NCBI GenBank assembly: GCA_034401135.1
Contig: JAWZSP010000003.1
Location: 4,588,001-4,652,000, forward strand
Direction: 5' to 3'
Origin: Volutella citrinella
Taxonomy: Eukaryota; Ascomycota; Sordariomycetes; Hypocreales; Nectriaceae
DNA length: 64,000 nt
The translations under genes and the position numbers were made by a program. Of the stretch, positions 34,259 to 46,941 are shown piece by piece (position 1 is the first letter of the stretch; each line of letters opens with the position of its first letter). Under the pieces are notes generated by a model. It had not been told where the DNA came from. It was given only the letters and a program-made list of their open reading frames with translations, and searched no databases.

Positions 34259-35657
34259 GGCTCTCGATCTGAACCCGACGGGCTTTGTGTGTGTGCGCAG
34301 AAAGGCAGGCTTACTTTGCGCACACTCATGCAGTTTCAGCTTTCCATCTGCCCGGGTGCTCAGAGCAACGGCGCTGGGCTATACATGGATGTTCTATTCT
34401 TGGTATATGTAGATTTTTCTCAACTAAAGAGAGCGCAGTAAACATTGCTGCTCTCTGCCATTCTCTCAATTCCTGACGCCTGTCGCCCCAGAGTGGCATG
34501 TATGCTGTTGTTCTTGGGTCGAGCTGCAACCGCACAGGTCTTCCTCCGTGTCACCTGCGGATACCCAAGGTGCCCAGGTATATTCCGGTGATAGGGTCCC
34601 TCGATGCCTATGACCTCATCTCCTCCGCATCCCGAGATCCAAGCGTTGTCAAGTCTGCACCAGAGGCCTCAACCCTCATCAAGTAGCGAGCCAGGTCAGG
34701 CGCAGCGAGCAAGAGAGCTCCCTGGCGGGAGTTGGGCGAATAAATGCAGGTCCAAGTTTGCAAAAGAGCCGATGAGTGGAGCACCATCAGCAGATCTACA
34801 TCTGGGAAATCCACGCACGTGAGTCTTGGCCGACGTCGCCATATCCACCTTTGAATGGAGACGATGGAGGATCCCAGTCCCACCGTATGGTTCTGCACAA
34901 GCCTGTCCGTGCCCAGGGCGGCTAGCGAATCTGAGGGAGGATATTTTGACCTTGATGGCGTTTGTCAGCCGTCACCAATTGCGAGACGAAATGGAGGTTT
35001 GGCTGACCATCATGTCATATCGATGTGGAAGCTGTGGCAAATTCAGTTGCCGAACATCCGACTTCATCTTGCGGCCGATAGATGGTCACCGTCGGCTGAC
35101 AAAGGATGAGGCTCAAATCAGGGCAGCACCGGCTTTTATATACCGAGAAACGCATGCAACTGATTCATGCTGCCCGCTAAAGACCGTTGCCAAGTGCAGT
35201 GGAGCTTCCGCCCTGAGTTCTGTCAAAAACATGGCACGGGCCGGCCGTCGTGTCTCAGATGCACCGACCTTGCCGGATCCGTCGTAGCGGGTGGATTCGC
35301 TATGGGGCAGCACCTTATCCAGAGTGCACCTCCCGGTCCCACGATACGGCAGATCCGGGATATCTGTCTCAACATCCGTTTGAAATCACCTGACCCTGAG
35401 AGACGCCTGACACGGGATGTGGCAGCAGAATAGGACGAGTTGGGAAGACAGTCGCTTCGTAGACATTGCCGAGTATGGACAGTATGGGCCAGCACCGGGC
35501 CCCAGCCTAGTATGTACATGTACAGTTGATCGAAATCGAAAACACCAAGATGCCGCTTCCAAGTCATAGTCACCCAAAAAAACAAAACAAAAATCATCAA
35601 GCCCCGCGACGCAAACTCCATGTATTGAAAGAGAGCCACCTATCCGCACCCCATCTA
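34259..35657. other. Intergenic region, 1.4 kb
   Basis: Lies between the DUF1996 stop and the stop of the leftward carbonic anhydrase. Several short ORFs exist on both strands but none shows conserved motifs or a coherent codon pattern. No RNA gene recognised. Confidence 0.5.
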
Positions 35658-36422
35658 TTACTGCCCGTCGTTGACCTGCTCGACCTTGCCCGTCTTGACA
35701 TCGTAGATGTAGCCCGTGATGGGCACATCCAGCACGAGCGGGCTCTTCTTCAGCAGGGCCACGTCGTCCAGCACGCTCTTCTTGAGGTCGGAGAAGGGGA
35801 GGAAGGCCATGTGGTCGACGTCTTCGTGCATCTCTTCGCGGATCTTGGATCGGAACTCCACGTCGGAGAAGGTCTGCATGCCACAGCCCGTCTATGAGAA
35901 ACACCACAGTCAGCAGCAGTCCCTAGCCAAGACTGGTGTGCGGCGTGGCGCTGGATGGGAATGAGTATACGTACATGGTGCATGACAATAATCTCACGGG
36001 TGCCGAGCATCTGCTGCGAGATCAAGATCGATCGCAGGGCCTCGATGGAGCGGCCTCCGGCTGACAGGTCATTTAGCCAAGATGAGCCTCCCCCCGGATG
36101 TATCAGTACATACCGTTGCGAATGACATGCGCCTCTCCGTCGGCCAGGCCAAACACCTGGACGGGATCGAGGCGCGAGTCCATGCATGTCACGATTGCTA
36201 CCTTGCTGGGATGGGAGTCAGCTCAGGTCTAGGCGGCATCCTCAAGGTAGCCAAGCGACGCCACCGAGATATCTAGGCTTGCTGCCAAGAGAGAAAGTAA
36301 AGGGCTTCCACGTACCGTGTCGGCCGGTGGCCCAGCTCGGCGATGCCAAAGGTTTCGGCATACTTCCTGTTGGCTGCCTCAAAGTCCGGGACGACAGAGC
36401 CGGCGGCGGTGACGGAATCCAT
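35658..36422 (-). CDS. Beta-class carbonic anhydrase
   Basis: Four small exons (36422-36316, 36205-36114, 36060-35975, 35891-35658) encode 172 residues. The joins restore the full active site: C43 and D45-x-R47 in [10 protein letters not shown], and H95-x2-C98 in MHHTGCGMQ, which are the zinc ligands and catalytic Asp/Arg dyad of beta-CAs. Also present are [16 protein letters not shown] and [22 protein letters not shown]. It interconverts carbon dioxide and bicarbonate. The size matches the short, single-domain fungal form (about 170 residues). No targeting peptide is obvious, so cytosolic. Neighbours give no pathway link. Confidence 0.93.
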
Positions 36423-36756
36423 TGCTTGGTTTTTTGTTTTGTTTCGTAGAGGGTGGTATGTTTGCAGCACGAGGTGATACTCTGAGATGGGGGATGGCTT
36501 GACTCTGGCATCAGGTGCACCCCATGCGTGTGCGGCCAAGGGTTCTTATTTCTTTCTGCCGGCCCAGCCTCAACACCGGCTGCGGCCACTCACACTCACC
36601 CTCCAACAGAAAAACAAAAAAGGCGACAGGAACCACCACCACTACTACCGCAGCCCGCCCGCCCGCCCCCGTCCTGTGTCGTCTCACCTGGACTGGCATT
36701 GCTGGCAAGGTGGCGCACACCCGTTTGCCCGGGAAAGGACTACGGCGAGGAGCTTC

Positions 36757-36786
36757 GGGATGGGATGGAATGGGATGGGATGGGGG
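36757..36786. repeat. GGGAT pentamer microsatellite
   Basis: About six imperfect copies of GGGAT/GGAAT in tandem, in the carbonic anhydrase/permease intergenic region. Confidence 0.8.
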
Positions 36787-36841
36787 ACGGCATGGGCTGG
36801 TTCAACGGCGCAACGGCGACGGCCGAATCGAGAAGGGAGCT

Positions 36842-36871
36842 GCCAACGCCAATGCCAATGCCAATGCCAAC
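36842..36871. repeat. GCCAAT hexamer tandem repeat
   Basis: Five near-perfect copies of GCCAAT/GCCAAC in tandem. The unit contains CCAAT, a CBC/HAP complex core, but its tandem form looks like a microsatellite rather than placed promoter elements. Confidence 0.75.
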
Positions 36872-37687
36872 CCCTCACCAATCCCCGGAATCCTGTATCT
36901 TGGCGATGAGCAAACCCCTCCCGGCCGAGCTGCCCTCTAAGAAAAGGGTTAGCCAGGCCAGTATCGTTCGATGGCGATACTGCTGGCTGGCGGACGGGAG
37001 AGGCGGAAGTTCCAGACCGGGTATGGCGACCGGGAGGAGAGTCGAGCGAGGGCCAGCAGCAGGCGTCGCACGTCCTCACTTGCACGCACGCACGCTCGCT
37101 CTCTGGTGTGGCCTCGCATCGACCGATGGACGTCAGCCAGCGCCCAGTCAACTGTCAATCCAGCAGCACCCCCATGCCTGGGCGCAGCGGCAGGGCCAGA
37201 GTCAAAGCCCAGGCCCAGGCCAGAACCCTGGGGAGGGGGTGGGAAAACAGCATGCACGACGAAAATGGGAGGTGCTACGAATGGACAGCTCGTCGAGTGT
37301 TGAGATGGTGGTGACACTGCGACAGGCGCTGACAAGACCAGGGTGCGGTACGGGGGCCTGCTGGCGCATCTCTCATGTGAGCTGCATGGGGGTTTCATTC
37401 GATTCCTACCGCCTGGTCTGGCCACGCGGGGTTTTAGTTTCACCACGCCCAAGGCCGGATGCGACGCTGGATCTCAGCCGGCCCTCGAGGCTGCGTCGCC
37501 AGAGCCAAAAGGAGCAGCAGCAGCAGCAGTAGTCTGGCAGTAGCCAGCAGTGGCAGACAGGGGGTGACGACACCCCTCCCAATTTCGCTCATCAATTTTC
37601 ATTTCCTGGTGCTATACCGAAGAGCCTCAGCGTGGGGAGACACACACTGTCACTCTCCCACCCACCGAGAGACCGAGAGATGGCCGA

Positions 37688-40036
37688 TCAGTGCGCAAAG
37701 CGAAAGTCGAGCCGCTTGTTGCCCTCGTCGGACGTCGTGTCGAGGTAGTGCCGCCTCTGGGCGGGCGACATGGCGTCCCATTTCCTGGCGCGCGACCTAT
37801 TACGGCAGACGTAGTAAGCCTTGACAAGTAAGTAGAGGCAGATGTTGGCGCAGGCGATTGATATCAGGTGCCGGTTCCCCCGGCGATAGCGAGGCTTGTC
37901 ATCGGCCCGGTAGACATTGCTGGCCATGATGCCGGCGGTCTGGACAGCCATGTTGTAGACGGCGCTTGAGACGGTGCGGAGACGAACGGCATTGGAGTTG
38001 CGCGAGGTCCACGAGACTTGGATTGCGTGTGCTGTGGTGGTGGACGAGGGTATCTTGTTAGCCAGGGTGTGTTGTGCAGCGAAGCGCAGCCCAGCGTGGG
38101 CGCAGTGGAGGCATTTTGGCAGCGTGTTGCACGTTGCCCGTTTTCGATTACCGGCGCCCACAATAGATGACCTTACGCACAGGGCAATTTACAGCGCCCA
38201 GAGGGGGCGACAGACTGCACCGGCATCCGATGCGGGTGCAGCGCCGGCTGGCGAATGGGAGGGGTGGGAAAGGGAGGCAAAAGAAAAAAAGAAGGAGAGA
38301 GAAGAAAAAAAACGTACGAGAGGGATAGGCCAGGAACAGCGTCAGGATGCCCCAGGCCAGCCACGGGCTGACGTCGGCCAGGTCGACGCAGTATAAGAAG
38401 ACGAGGAAGGGCAGCACCCACAACTGCGACAGGGCGGCGACCAGTGCGCGGTCGTCCCAGGCCTCGGACAGGTGGGTGAGGGCGAGCAGGGTGCAGATGG
38501 TCAGGCAGGTCGAGGGCACCGTGAGCAGATTGGTGACGGCGGTGCTGAAGCCGAGGTCACGCAGCAGCAGCGTCAAATATTGCTGGGGCGGGGTGGCAGG
38601 CTGGCTATAGCCCAGGCCGATGATATATATCGGCCACAAGTCGTAGTCGGCCAGGCTCTGGAAGAGAAGCCTGGGCGTGATGGCTTGGCGGTTATGCATG
38701 TCACCCTTGCTTGGGTCGTCGCGGATCACCCGGTTGACCATGATGACCTCCTCGCTGCAGGAGAGCGGGGATGTTAGCATTAGCAGAGATGGGAGAGATG
38801 AGGTGGAGATGAGATGAGGCGAGGTGAGAAGTGACTTGCCGGTTGGTGAACCACCCCCCTTTGCCCCGGAGCCAGCCAGCCGTCTGGGTCGGGCCGGGTG
38901 GCATGAGTCCCAGCGCGAATAGGCCCACTGTGAGCGTGAGGGCGGCCTGTTGCAGTCAGTCAGTCAATGAGAAGAAGGGAATTGGACTGAAGGAGAAGGA
39001 GAAGGAGCGACCACCTCGATGAGAAACAGCCAGCGCCAGCCCTCGATACCGTGCCACCCGCGCAGCTGCAGCAGGCCCGCCGCCAGAAAGCCCGCCAGGA
39101 TGTCGGCCAGCGACATGGAAGCCCAAAAAAAGGCCAGGCGCAGCGACAGTTCATGCGATTTGTAGAAGAAGCTCAGGTACAGCACCACCTACGCGGTCAG
39201 ACTAAAAAAGACAAAACGCGGGGGAAATAGCGTCTGGGCATGGATAATGGGGACGGGAGATTTGACAGCTGGGACCGCTGCAAGTTGAAGGGCTGGATTT
39301 TCAGTGGGTTTTTCAGTGGATTTTTGACGTACATCCGGGATAAAGCCGCCCTCGCACACGGCCAGCAGCGCACGGCTCGCCAGAAACGAGGCCCGGCCCC
39401 GAAGCCAGAACTGGCTGCCTGACACAACGCTCCAGACGCAGATCTGCGCCGGGATCCAGCGATCCGGCCCGACCCATTTGCTGAGCACCTGCGAGGGGAG
39501 CTCCGCGATCAAGAATGAGAGCTTGAAGACTGTGTTGCCCAGGTTGTAGTCTGCCACCATTAGCCTTGGAAACCAGTGCTGGAGAGAGGAAGAGAATGGA
39601 AGGGAGGAGCACCGTCCGTCGTCAACCCCAGATCGCCCAGGAAATTATCCGACAGCGCCTGCGTCAGGTTCGCCCGGTCCAGCTGCAGCGCCATAAACAT
39701 GACGCACGCAAACGCCATGATGCGCCCGTCAATCTTACGCACCACATCCGCCTCCTCGCGCCACGTCCACCGCGCCGACGGGTCGAACCGGTGCACGTTC
39801 TCCCAATCCGCGCGGGGCTGATACTTGGCCGCCAGCACTGGGTCGTCAAATACCGACGGCTGTGTCGCGATGGCGTCGGGGTCTAGAGCGGCCGCGCCCT
39901 TCCACCACGACGACCTGCCCGCTCTTGGAGCGCCGAGGGGCAATTTGCTGACATTTTCGCCGGTGGACGTAGAGGGGCTCTTTTGGTCGTCGCCCAGCAG
40001 AGGGACGTCCTCGTCGCGGCTTGCCCAATGAGACAT
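37688..40036 (-). CDS. MFS transporter, Dal5/Tna1 (anion:cation symporter) family
   Basis: Six leftward exons (40036-39613, 39550-39333, 39188-39015, 38946-38840, 38754-38318, 38031-37688) give 567 residues. The N-terminal [20 protein letters not shown] leads into TM1 and [20 protein letters not shown], the standard opening of allantoate/nicotinate-type permeases. [20 protein letters not shown] and [23 protein letters not shown] are further signatures. The fourth intron has donor CCG|GCAAGT at 38839, which alone gives FTNREEV. Two introns are long for this window (38032-38317, 286 nt; 39189-39332, 144 nt). In-frame ATGs at 40111, 40132 and 40168 could extend the start. The family imports vitamins, ureides and small organic anions; substrate not assignable. 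Confidence 0.87.
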
Positions 40037-41162
40037 TTCTGAGGCTGAAGTTTGTATGCGCGACAATTCTACGCTGGTGTCTCGGTGGCGTCCAGATCTA
40101 AAGGACATCTTCGACACTGACTTCAAGGGCATTTTAATCATGAACGACAAACGGCATCCAGTGCCCAAACGGCGTGCTTTGCGCTACTACCGCTGTCCAG
40201 TTCAGTCTCTCACCCGCGCGGGGCTGTGCTCTGGGGATCTAGTCACGCCATGAAGCCGAGATGGCTAGTGGCGAGCACGACATCTCGCACCTGAAGATCG
40301 TGACTCCAGGTGAAACCGATATAAGTCGACCAAACACGGAAGTACACTTCACTCCCCAACCCGGTTCAAGGACTCGATTGCGATTGGGTGGCCAACAAAG
40401 CGTTGTTGAGGCGACTGTGATTGCCTCCTCGTCTTGCTCGCCTGTCTCGGGTTTTGGAAATGAGGGTGAGTCTGGTCACATTGGTCTGGTGGCTGGTCTG
40501 GTGGCCTGGGATGTCAGTTAACATTTGAGTGCTCCCACTCTAGGGTAGGCTGGGTCGGTGGTGAGAGTCGAGACAGAACAAACCAACGGAGCAAAGGAGA
40601 TGGGGCTGTATATAGACACGCGTCATGCCGCTTCGGTATTATGGGCAGTACAAACTAGGAACAGGCATGCGGAAGAGCCAGGTCAGTCACCTGTCCAACA
40701 TGTAGACTGTGCATTATTTACAAAATGCTGTCATCGTGCTCCTCTTGAGACGCTAAGCATCTCTTCCAAGGCACTAATTCGGGTTGTCTCCACGTCCCTT
40801 TTTACCTTGCGAGTGTTGTGCAGCGAAGATGGAGCAAGCAACGAATGCTGCACATCGATGATGACTAGAAAATATATACTACTTTATAACAAGCAAGGTT
40901 TCATTGACATGGTGCAACTACAACACTTCTTGCCGCCCAAGTGGATTGTCCTTCACTCAATAGCTTGCTTTGACATACAGGCCCACCTAGTGCTGGATTG
41001 GCTGATCCGATTGGATCCCGGCCAGAGCTGGAGTGGCATCCGCTTACCCAGTTCGGGATGACTTGACATGAACGCGCCCTATCACAAGGACAAGATCAAA
41101 CTTTCCGACGAGCAACTTGGCATCAGCGCTGTTCAACTGCTTCTCCATGGGATGTGTCCGAC
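40037..41162. other. Divergent intergenic region, 1.1 kb
   Basis: Divergent promoter for the Dal5-type permease and the homeobox regulator. A 167-codon frame at 40558-41061 has no recognisable features. Otherwise nothing seen. Confidence 0.5.
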
Positions 41163-43981
41163 ATGGCCGCCAACAACGACGTCTTGATGCAGTTCCTGGA
41201 CCTTGGGTGGGAGACTGACCCGTCGCCCGACCAAGTCGCGCCATCATCCATGTCACCACCAAACGGCAATGGCATCGACGCCGATGATGGCGCCGGGGTG
41301 GGCCAGCAACCGCAACCAGACAGCATGAACACAACATATGTCTCCATGTCCCAGCTCATGTATACACTGCCATCCCCGAGCACGGCTGGCCAGCAGACGC
41401 CAGAGCTGATGTCGGGCGCTGCCTCTCCGCAGCTGATGCAAGCCTCAACCACCACCAAGGAGCGCGGCCGATTCACAAAAGAGGTTCTCACTATCCTGCA
41501 TCGCTGGATAGCCACCCATGCGAACCATCCCTTCCCAGACGAGGAGGAACGGCAGCTACTGCAGCAGCGTACAGGCTTGAGCAAAGCGCAGATCAGCAAC
41601 TGGCTGGCAAATGCGCGGCGAAGAGGCAAGATCCCAGACTATTCTCCAGGACCAGGCGGCAGCGCATCTGTCGAGCCAAGGAGGATTCCGCGCTCTCGAG
41701 GAGACACGCCGGCGCCGCACGATAGAACGTCCATGATGAACCCCCTTCAGCGCTGGGTCGACTCGCCCCCAGAGAATGAGCCGGCCGAAACGGCAGATAT
41801 TATGCAAGCTCTAACTCAGCAATTGGAGAGTAAGAATACATGGCCCTTTCGGCTGTATCCCGCACACTGACTTATTGATCCAATTTAGGCCCCCTTGGAT
41901 ACCAGACTCAGACGTCATATGGCAGCAGCTATGAGGCTTCCAGATCTGGCGGTAGCTCAATTCACTCAGCCCAGAGCTGGAGCTCATCTGGGATATCGGC
42001 GCTGCGTCCTAGGAAAGTGAGGCGAGGAAGGCGAAGCAAGCGCGAAAGTGGCCATGCCATGAAGAAATCGGGCCATTTCACATCTCTGCGAAAGGCCATG
42101 GGCGTCTTCCAGTGCACGTTTTGCACTGAAACCTTTGAAACCAAGCACAATTGGAAAAGACACGAAAAGTCACTCCATCTGGCTGTGGAGAATTGGGTGT
42201 GTTGTCCAAATGGCCCCGTCTTGGAGACTGAGAGGGGGAGCATCTGCGTGTTTTGCGACCAGCCGGACCCCGATTCGCAACACTTGGAAGGTCACAACTA
42301 CTCGTTCTGTCAGAAGCGTCCCCTCGATGAGAGGACTTTTTACCGAAAGGACCATCTCGGTCAGCATCTGAGACTGGTGCATCATCTCCAAGCAGAAGCA
42401 TTGAGCAGCCACTTTAGCGAGTGGAAGTCCGAGGTCACCGCCATCAGCTCCATGTGCGGCTTCTGCGGGATCGCGATGAGTACTTGGACTGAGAGGACCG
42501 ATCACCTCGCTCAGCACTTTAAGGCAGGCTGGCGTATGGCGGACTGGCATGGAGACTGGGGGTTTGAGCCGTCTGTCACAGCACGGGTCGAGAATGCCAT
42601 CTTGCCATGTGAGTGTCGGCGAAGCCAAAGTGTTATTGTTGCTGTGAGTGCTAACCGTTTCAGATCTAATATCTGACGAGGGCATATCCCCGCTACCGTT
42701 CTCGGCCAACGACGGACCCCACGAATCGCCCCGTAATGTGTACGACCTCATCAAGCTAGAGCTCACCAATTTCGCCGACAGGTACCACGACGAGAACGGC
42801 CACCTTCCGTCGTCGGATGACATGCTTCTCGACTGTTGTCGGATTATTTTTGCTGCTGAAATCCCGTCGTTTCACAGCGCAGGGTCCCCTTCGTGGTTGC
42901 GGGACCTGATATTGTCTGTGGAAGAAATCACAGAGAAGGCAAGATTGAGCCCGCTGCGATCCAAGGCCGAGAATAGGCTCGCATATGTGGGCATCATCGG
43001 CAAGCAGAATCCCTTCGAGGCGTGCCCTCTCGAGGCCCTGCTCTATGAATTCGTGACAGCTAGGCAAAATATGCACATCAGCGACGCGGAGCTCCAGAAC
43101 GAAGCCTGTCGAATCATCCAAGAGATGGAGAATATATCCTTGCTGCCGGATCCTATTCTCTTCATGTCATTGCTTGGAATGGCTCGCTCCTCCGGAAGCT
43201 GGCTCCATGACTTTCGCCAGCGGGCCAACATTCCCTGCAGCGAATCTCTCATTCCCAGCAAGCCTACCAGTCTCGCGGTATCTCAAAATGTTGTGGAAAA
43301 CTACAACAGGCTGACTGCACGGCTTGTAGAATATGTGACTGTACAACAAGCGGATGGCATCGAGCCCAGCGACGACGTTCTACGACACCTTGCACTGGAG
43401 TTCATCCAAGAGGTCGACGACCACATTTGGCAGGGGGCGGTCGTAAAAGATCAGACATGGCTATTTCGGTTCAAGAGAAAGTATCTGCCATGGTCCAGCC
43501 TCTATATTCCGCCGGCGTCGACGCAAAACGCTGGTCCGCAAAGCCCACAGATGCACTCAGCGCTCCAAAGTTCGGAGCTGGTCCAAGCCGACTTCAAAGC
43601 GACCCCATCAAGGTACTACCAGGCGAATGATGCCAACTACGACGTTTGGGTGGTCCAGGAATTGACACGATGGGTCGCCGCAACCATGTCGCCGCACAAC
43701 CCGAAGCAACACGTCCCGACGGATGAAGAGTTGCAGCATCAGACCAGGTGGATCACGTACGACGAGTATGTTAACCCTTTGGCACATGTCGTTGGAGGGG
43801 CTGGCTCTTGCTGACGATGAGTAGTGGTGATCCGTTCAACCAGACCCTAGCAGACAACGCGGAATGGCTGCGGCGCTTCAAGCGAGATGTGGGCATTTTA
43901 AAAGACAATGGACTGGGCCTTTCAGCTACCAGAGGCATGCGTAGGACGTTTCCTGGAAGCGGACCGGCGGTAAATAAGTAA
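41163..43981 (+). CDS. Homeobox (TALE-type) plus C2H2 transcription factor
   Basis: Exons 41163-41829, 41889-42608, 42664-43765 and 43825-43981 encode 881 residues. A TALE-class homeodomain spans about 97-156, with FPDEEERQLLQQRTGLSKAQ and the recognition helix ISNWLANARRRGK (W and N conserved). From about 296 come C2H2-like fingers: QCTFCTETFETKHNWKRHE, then FCDQPDPDSQHLEGHNYSFC, YRKDHLGQHLRLVHH and CGFCGIAMSTWTERTDHLAQH. The C-terminal half repeats a motif of the form E-ARxI-E-SxxPxxWLRxF (for example PSWLRDLI, WLFRFKRKYLPW, EWLRRFKRDVG), which may be a helix-turn repeat. Nuclear regulator; targets unknown. A second protein with the same fingers but no homeodomain is encoded at 51054. Confidence 0.9.
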
Positions 43982-44569
43982 TGCTAGATAGCTGGCGGTG
44001 GAGGTAATATTCTGGGCACCGGGGGGATTTAATTCCATCCAGAGCATCGCAAGCCCGAAGAAGCAAACCCGAGGACGTAAATCCGTGCAGTGACGGCTGT
44101 GTTGATCTCGTTGGCTGCGGTGGCACTTCTGTACAAGTTAATTCAGTGTGGTAGAGCCAGTGTTATGTTTGAAACGCTCTATTTGCTGTGTACAAACTCA
44201 TTCAATGATCAATGCGAGCACTTGATGATATACCATTCTCAGCCTGCCCTCGATCAGCAGTATACAATCCACATAACTAATTTTCTATAAATATTCTCAA
44301 ACTTAAGATGTGGCACCCCAAGGCTAGTTGACAGAATCGCACCCTGACTTGGCACTAGGAACAATGTCAACTTAGACGAGAGAGACGAAATCGGACACAG
44401 ATCAAGATAGCATTCGCATCTCTCCATCAACCGTGTACATTTGCCGGGCGTACATGTTTAGGAAATGGCTGCCCGCTGGTGATGATACCGCGTCAATGAC
44501 ATACAATTTACAATATCACCCCCAATTCGACAAGTCCTCGATTGGCAGCCTAGACCTCATTTCAAACAC
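43982..44569. other. Intergenic region, 588 bp
   Basis: Tail-to-tail spacer between the homeobox gene and the SDR. AT-rich 44150-44290. No gene recognised. Confidence 0.5.
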
Positions 44570-45319
44570 CTACCAAGGAAGAACCTGGCCCTTGTAGGTG
44601 ACAAACTGGCCAGAGTACTTGTCCCTGGTCGCCGCATCAATAATATCCAGCATCCCCGCCACGCTGCCATCGACCGTCTCAGGCAAGGCCCCCGGATATC
44701 CCCAATCCCTCGCCGAGGCCTCTCCCATGCGCGTCTGCACCCAGCCAGGATGAAGAGCGACGGCAACGAGGCCACCGTTCTGGTTATGAAGCGCACGCGT
44801 CAGCCAGTTGAGCGCCGCCTTGCTCGGGCCGTACGCGCCGCCCGGCATCTCCTGGACGGTGATGCATCCGACCGAGGACGTGACGTTGATGACCTTGGGC
44901 GCCTCCGATTTCTGCAAGAGGGGCCAGAGGCCCTGGAATACGGTGAGCGGGCCGATGGTGTTGACCTGGAACGCGGCCATGAGGTCTTCTGCTCGAGTGT
45001 CGGCGGCGAGAGTCATGGGCGGGGACATGCCGGCGTTGCAGATGAGCACGTCGACGCGCTCGATGGCGGCGAATGCATTCCGGATAATTTCGGGCGAGAG
45101 GGATACGGAAAAGTCGAGTACGACAATCGAGTATGTGCTGCTGGATCCGGGCGTGACATCAGAGAGGTCCGCCTTTAGTCCTGTCGCGGCTTCGTCGCTG
45201 CGGACGGTCGCGATGACGTTGGTCAGGGGTCGGGCGAGGAGGGCTTTCACGAGACCAAAGCCGATGCCTCTATTGGCGCCAGTCACGGCATATGTGGTGA
45301 TGTTAGCGCCGGTAGCCAT
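44570..45319 (-). CDS. Short-chain dehydrogenase/reductase, C-factor/ketoreductase-like
   Basis: Intronless, 249 residues. Classical SDR features are complete: TGANRGIG cofactor loop at 13-20, NAG at 95-97, Ser in NVTSSVG at about 148, and catalytic Tyr163/Lys167 in AYGPSKAAL. The Arg after TGAN favours NADP(H). The sequence is of the C-factor/norsolorinate-ketoreductase-like group, which reduces carbonyls on small molecules; the substrate cannot be called and no polyketide or peptide synthase is in the window. Cytosolic. Its start faces the end of the MDR reductase gene, same strand, 308 bp apart. Confidence 0.92.
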   Translation of the reverse strand: MATGANITTYAVTGANRGIGFGLVKALLARPLTNVIATVRSDEAATGLKADLSDVTPGSSSTYSIVVLDFSVSLSPEIIRNAFAAIERVDVLICNAGMSPPMTLAADTRAEDLMAAFQVNTIGPLTVFQGLWPLLQKSEAPKVINVTSSVGCITVQEMPGGAYGPSKAALNWLTRALHNQNGGLVAVALHPGWVQTRMGEASARDWGYPGALPETVDGSVAGMLDIIDAATRDKYSGQFVTYKGQVLPW

Positions 45320-45627
45320 GTTTGGATGTGGTGAAGGGTGTTTAGATGTCTTGTACGGTGTAAGTGAGCTGTTGTTGACACTCTGGAGGCTTTTTTGTGC
45401 GGTGTGTGTGTGGCTGTGTACGGGTTTGCTTCAGGGCTGACTAAGTCCAGGCAGTTCCCCCCCTTTTACAGCGGAATTCATGTTCCTCGTGGGGTAATTG
45501 GCTTGGCTCCTAGAGCAAGGATGTGGATGAGAAATGGGCATTCAATACTCAATGCGGGCCAGTCGCCCCTGAGGGAATTTTATGGCGCAATCTATTGCAT
45601 TCTACGGTCGACAGGCTGCTCTGTGTA

Positions 45628-46941
45628 CTACGGCATGCCTTTAAACACCAGTTTCTCGGCCGACACAGTGCCTTTACGATTCACATCCATCGCTTCCTCG
45701 ACAGCCTCTGGGCTGAGCGGTCCAACAAGCCGAATACGGGGCGGCTTCAGCGATCCATCCCCAAGCAAGGCCTCTAGGCGAGCATGGAGCTGCGCGCTGA
45801 TGCGATGGTCCTCCATTTTGACCTGCAGCATGCGTTATTCAGAAAGAAATCTCTTCATTTCCATAGGAGGAGCACTCACCGGCCAATTCGCCTTGCCACG
45901 GTAGCTGTGCGGGGTGGGAAAGGCTGTGAAGACAAAAACATCCGTCACCTTGACGGAAGAAGGTACATTTTCTGTGTTGGCCTTGCCCGGCCGGACTGTA
46001 CATATTGTGCCGTCGAGGTTATTAATGGCCGAAGCGGCAGTCCCGGAGGAGGTGGCGTTTCCAATGGTATCAAAAACGTGCGCGAGATTCGGCAACGCAG
46101 TCTTGATCTTTGCGACCACCTCCTTGTCATTATAGTCAAATACGTGACTCGCCCCGGCTTGCTTCGCCTGCTCAAAGTTGCGTGGACTGCATGTGGTGGC
46201 GACTTCGATGTCGTATAGCTTGGCTATCTGAATAGCAAAGTAGCCAACGACGGCTTTCTCATCCATCAGTAACCAGGATCACGAAAAGCAGATGAGTTCG
46301 AGGCACATACAACTTCCGCCCCAGATCAGTATGCACTGCTTGTCGTCCGGTTTATCCTGGCTCAGGGCAAGACAGTCGGCGGAGAAGAAGGCCAGCCAGG
46401 AGGTGTTGGCTGCCAAGGGGACAGAAGATGCTTCGGCGGCACTTATGTTGCTAGGGGTTTTGAAGGAGAGCCGCTCATCCACGATGGTGTATTGGCTGTA
46501 GAGCAAGCCTCAGAGGAGCACGGCTGTAGCGGATCAGGAGACTTACGAATAGGCGCCCAAGCCCTTAATTTCTCCTGAACAGAAACATGAGCCAATGCTG
46601 CAATCCAATGGCATGACTGACTCACCACCCCAGAGAAACCCAGCAATCTTGTCGCCAGCTTGCAACCGTGTGACGCCCTCGTGAGCCTCCACCACTGTGC
46701 CAGCAAAGTCACAGCCCAAGACGGCACCGTCGCCAAAGGCATTAACATCGAGCGCCAGCCCTACAGAGTGTTAGAGTGCCTGCGTGCGGACACTGTGTAG
46801 CATCAGGTATTCCTTACGATCAGTTGGGTTGAAAGCTGCGTATTCAACCTTGACATACACTTGGTGCTCCTTGAGAGGTGGCAGTGTCGTCTCCTCGAGG
46901 ACAAGGGCCTGGCCTCTCTGAACAACAGCAGTCGATTTCAT
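45628..46941 (-). CDS. Zinc-binding-dehydrogenase-type (MDR) enoyl reductase, ToxD/LovC-like
   Basis: Six leftward exons (46941-46818, 46760-46626, 46574-46547, 46495-46311, 46253-45880, 45822-45628) encode 346 residues; the third exon is only 28 nt. N-terminal GroES-like part: VKVEYAAFNPTD, then GAVLGCDFAGTVVEA and GDKIAGFLWGG. Cofactor-binding part: IWGGSSVVGYFAIQIAKL, followed by HVFDYNDKEVVAKIK. It lacks the cysteine cluster of zinc alcohol dehydrogenases, so it is the zinc-free quinone/enoyl reductase type. In fungi such proteins act as trans-acting enoyl reductases in polyketide pathways or as stand-alone reductases. The intron 46254-46310 uses a weak AAAG acceptor, chosen because it alone gives GGSSVVG. 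Divergent from the NACHT gene. Confidence 0.88.

Larger units (their letters stand above)
36423..37687. other. GC-rich low-complexity intergenic region, 1.27 kb
   Basis: Promoter side of the carbonic anhydrase and 3' side of the Dal5-type permease. It has pyrimidine and purine runs, two short tandem repeats and a 334-codon open frame (36528-37532) that is compositionally biased (Pro, Arg, Gln) and not considered a gene. Confidence 0.55.

Noticed and set aside
36528..37532. 334-codon open frame on the plus strand
   Set aside because: It lies over GC-rich simple repeats, is dominated by Pro, Arg, Gln and Met-Pro runs, has no domain pattern and overlaps equally long antisense frames.
40558..41061. 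167-codon plus-strand frame before the homeobox gene
   Set aside because: No motif, no splice signals, no compositional hint of coding; sits in a promoter region.
44570..46941. Possible polyketide or peptide biosynthetic cluster (SDR plus ToxD/LovC-like reductase)
   Set aside because: No PKS, NRPS, terpene synthase or other backbone enzyme anywhere in the window, so a cluster cannot be claimed.
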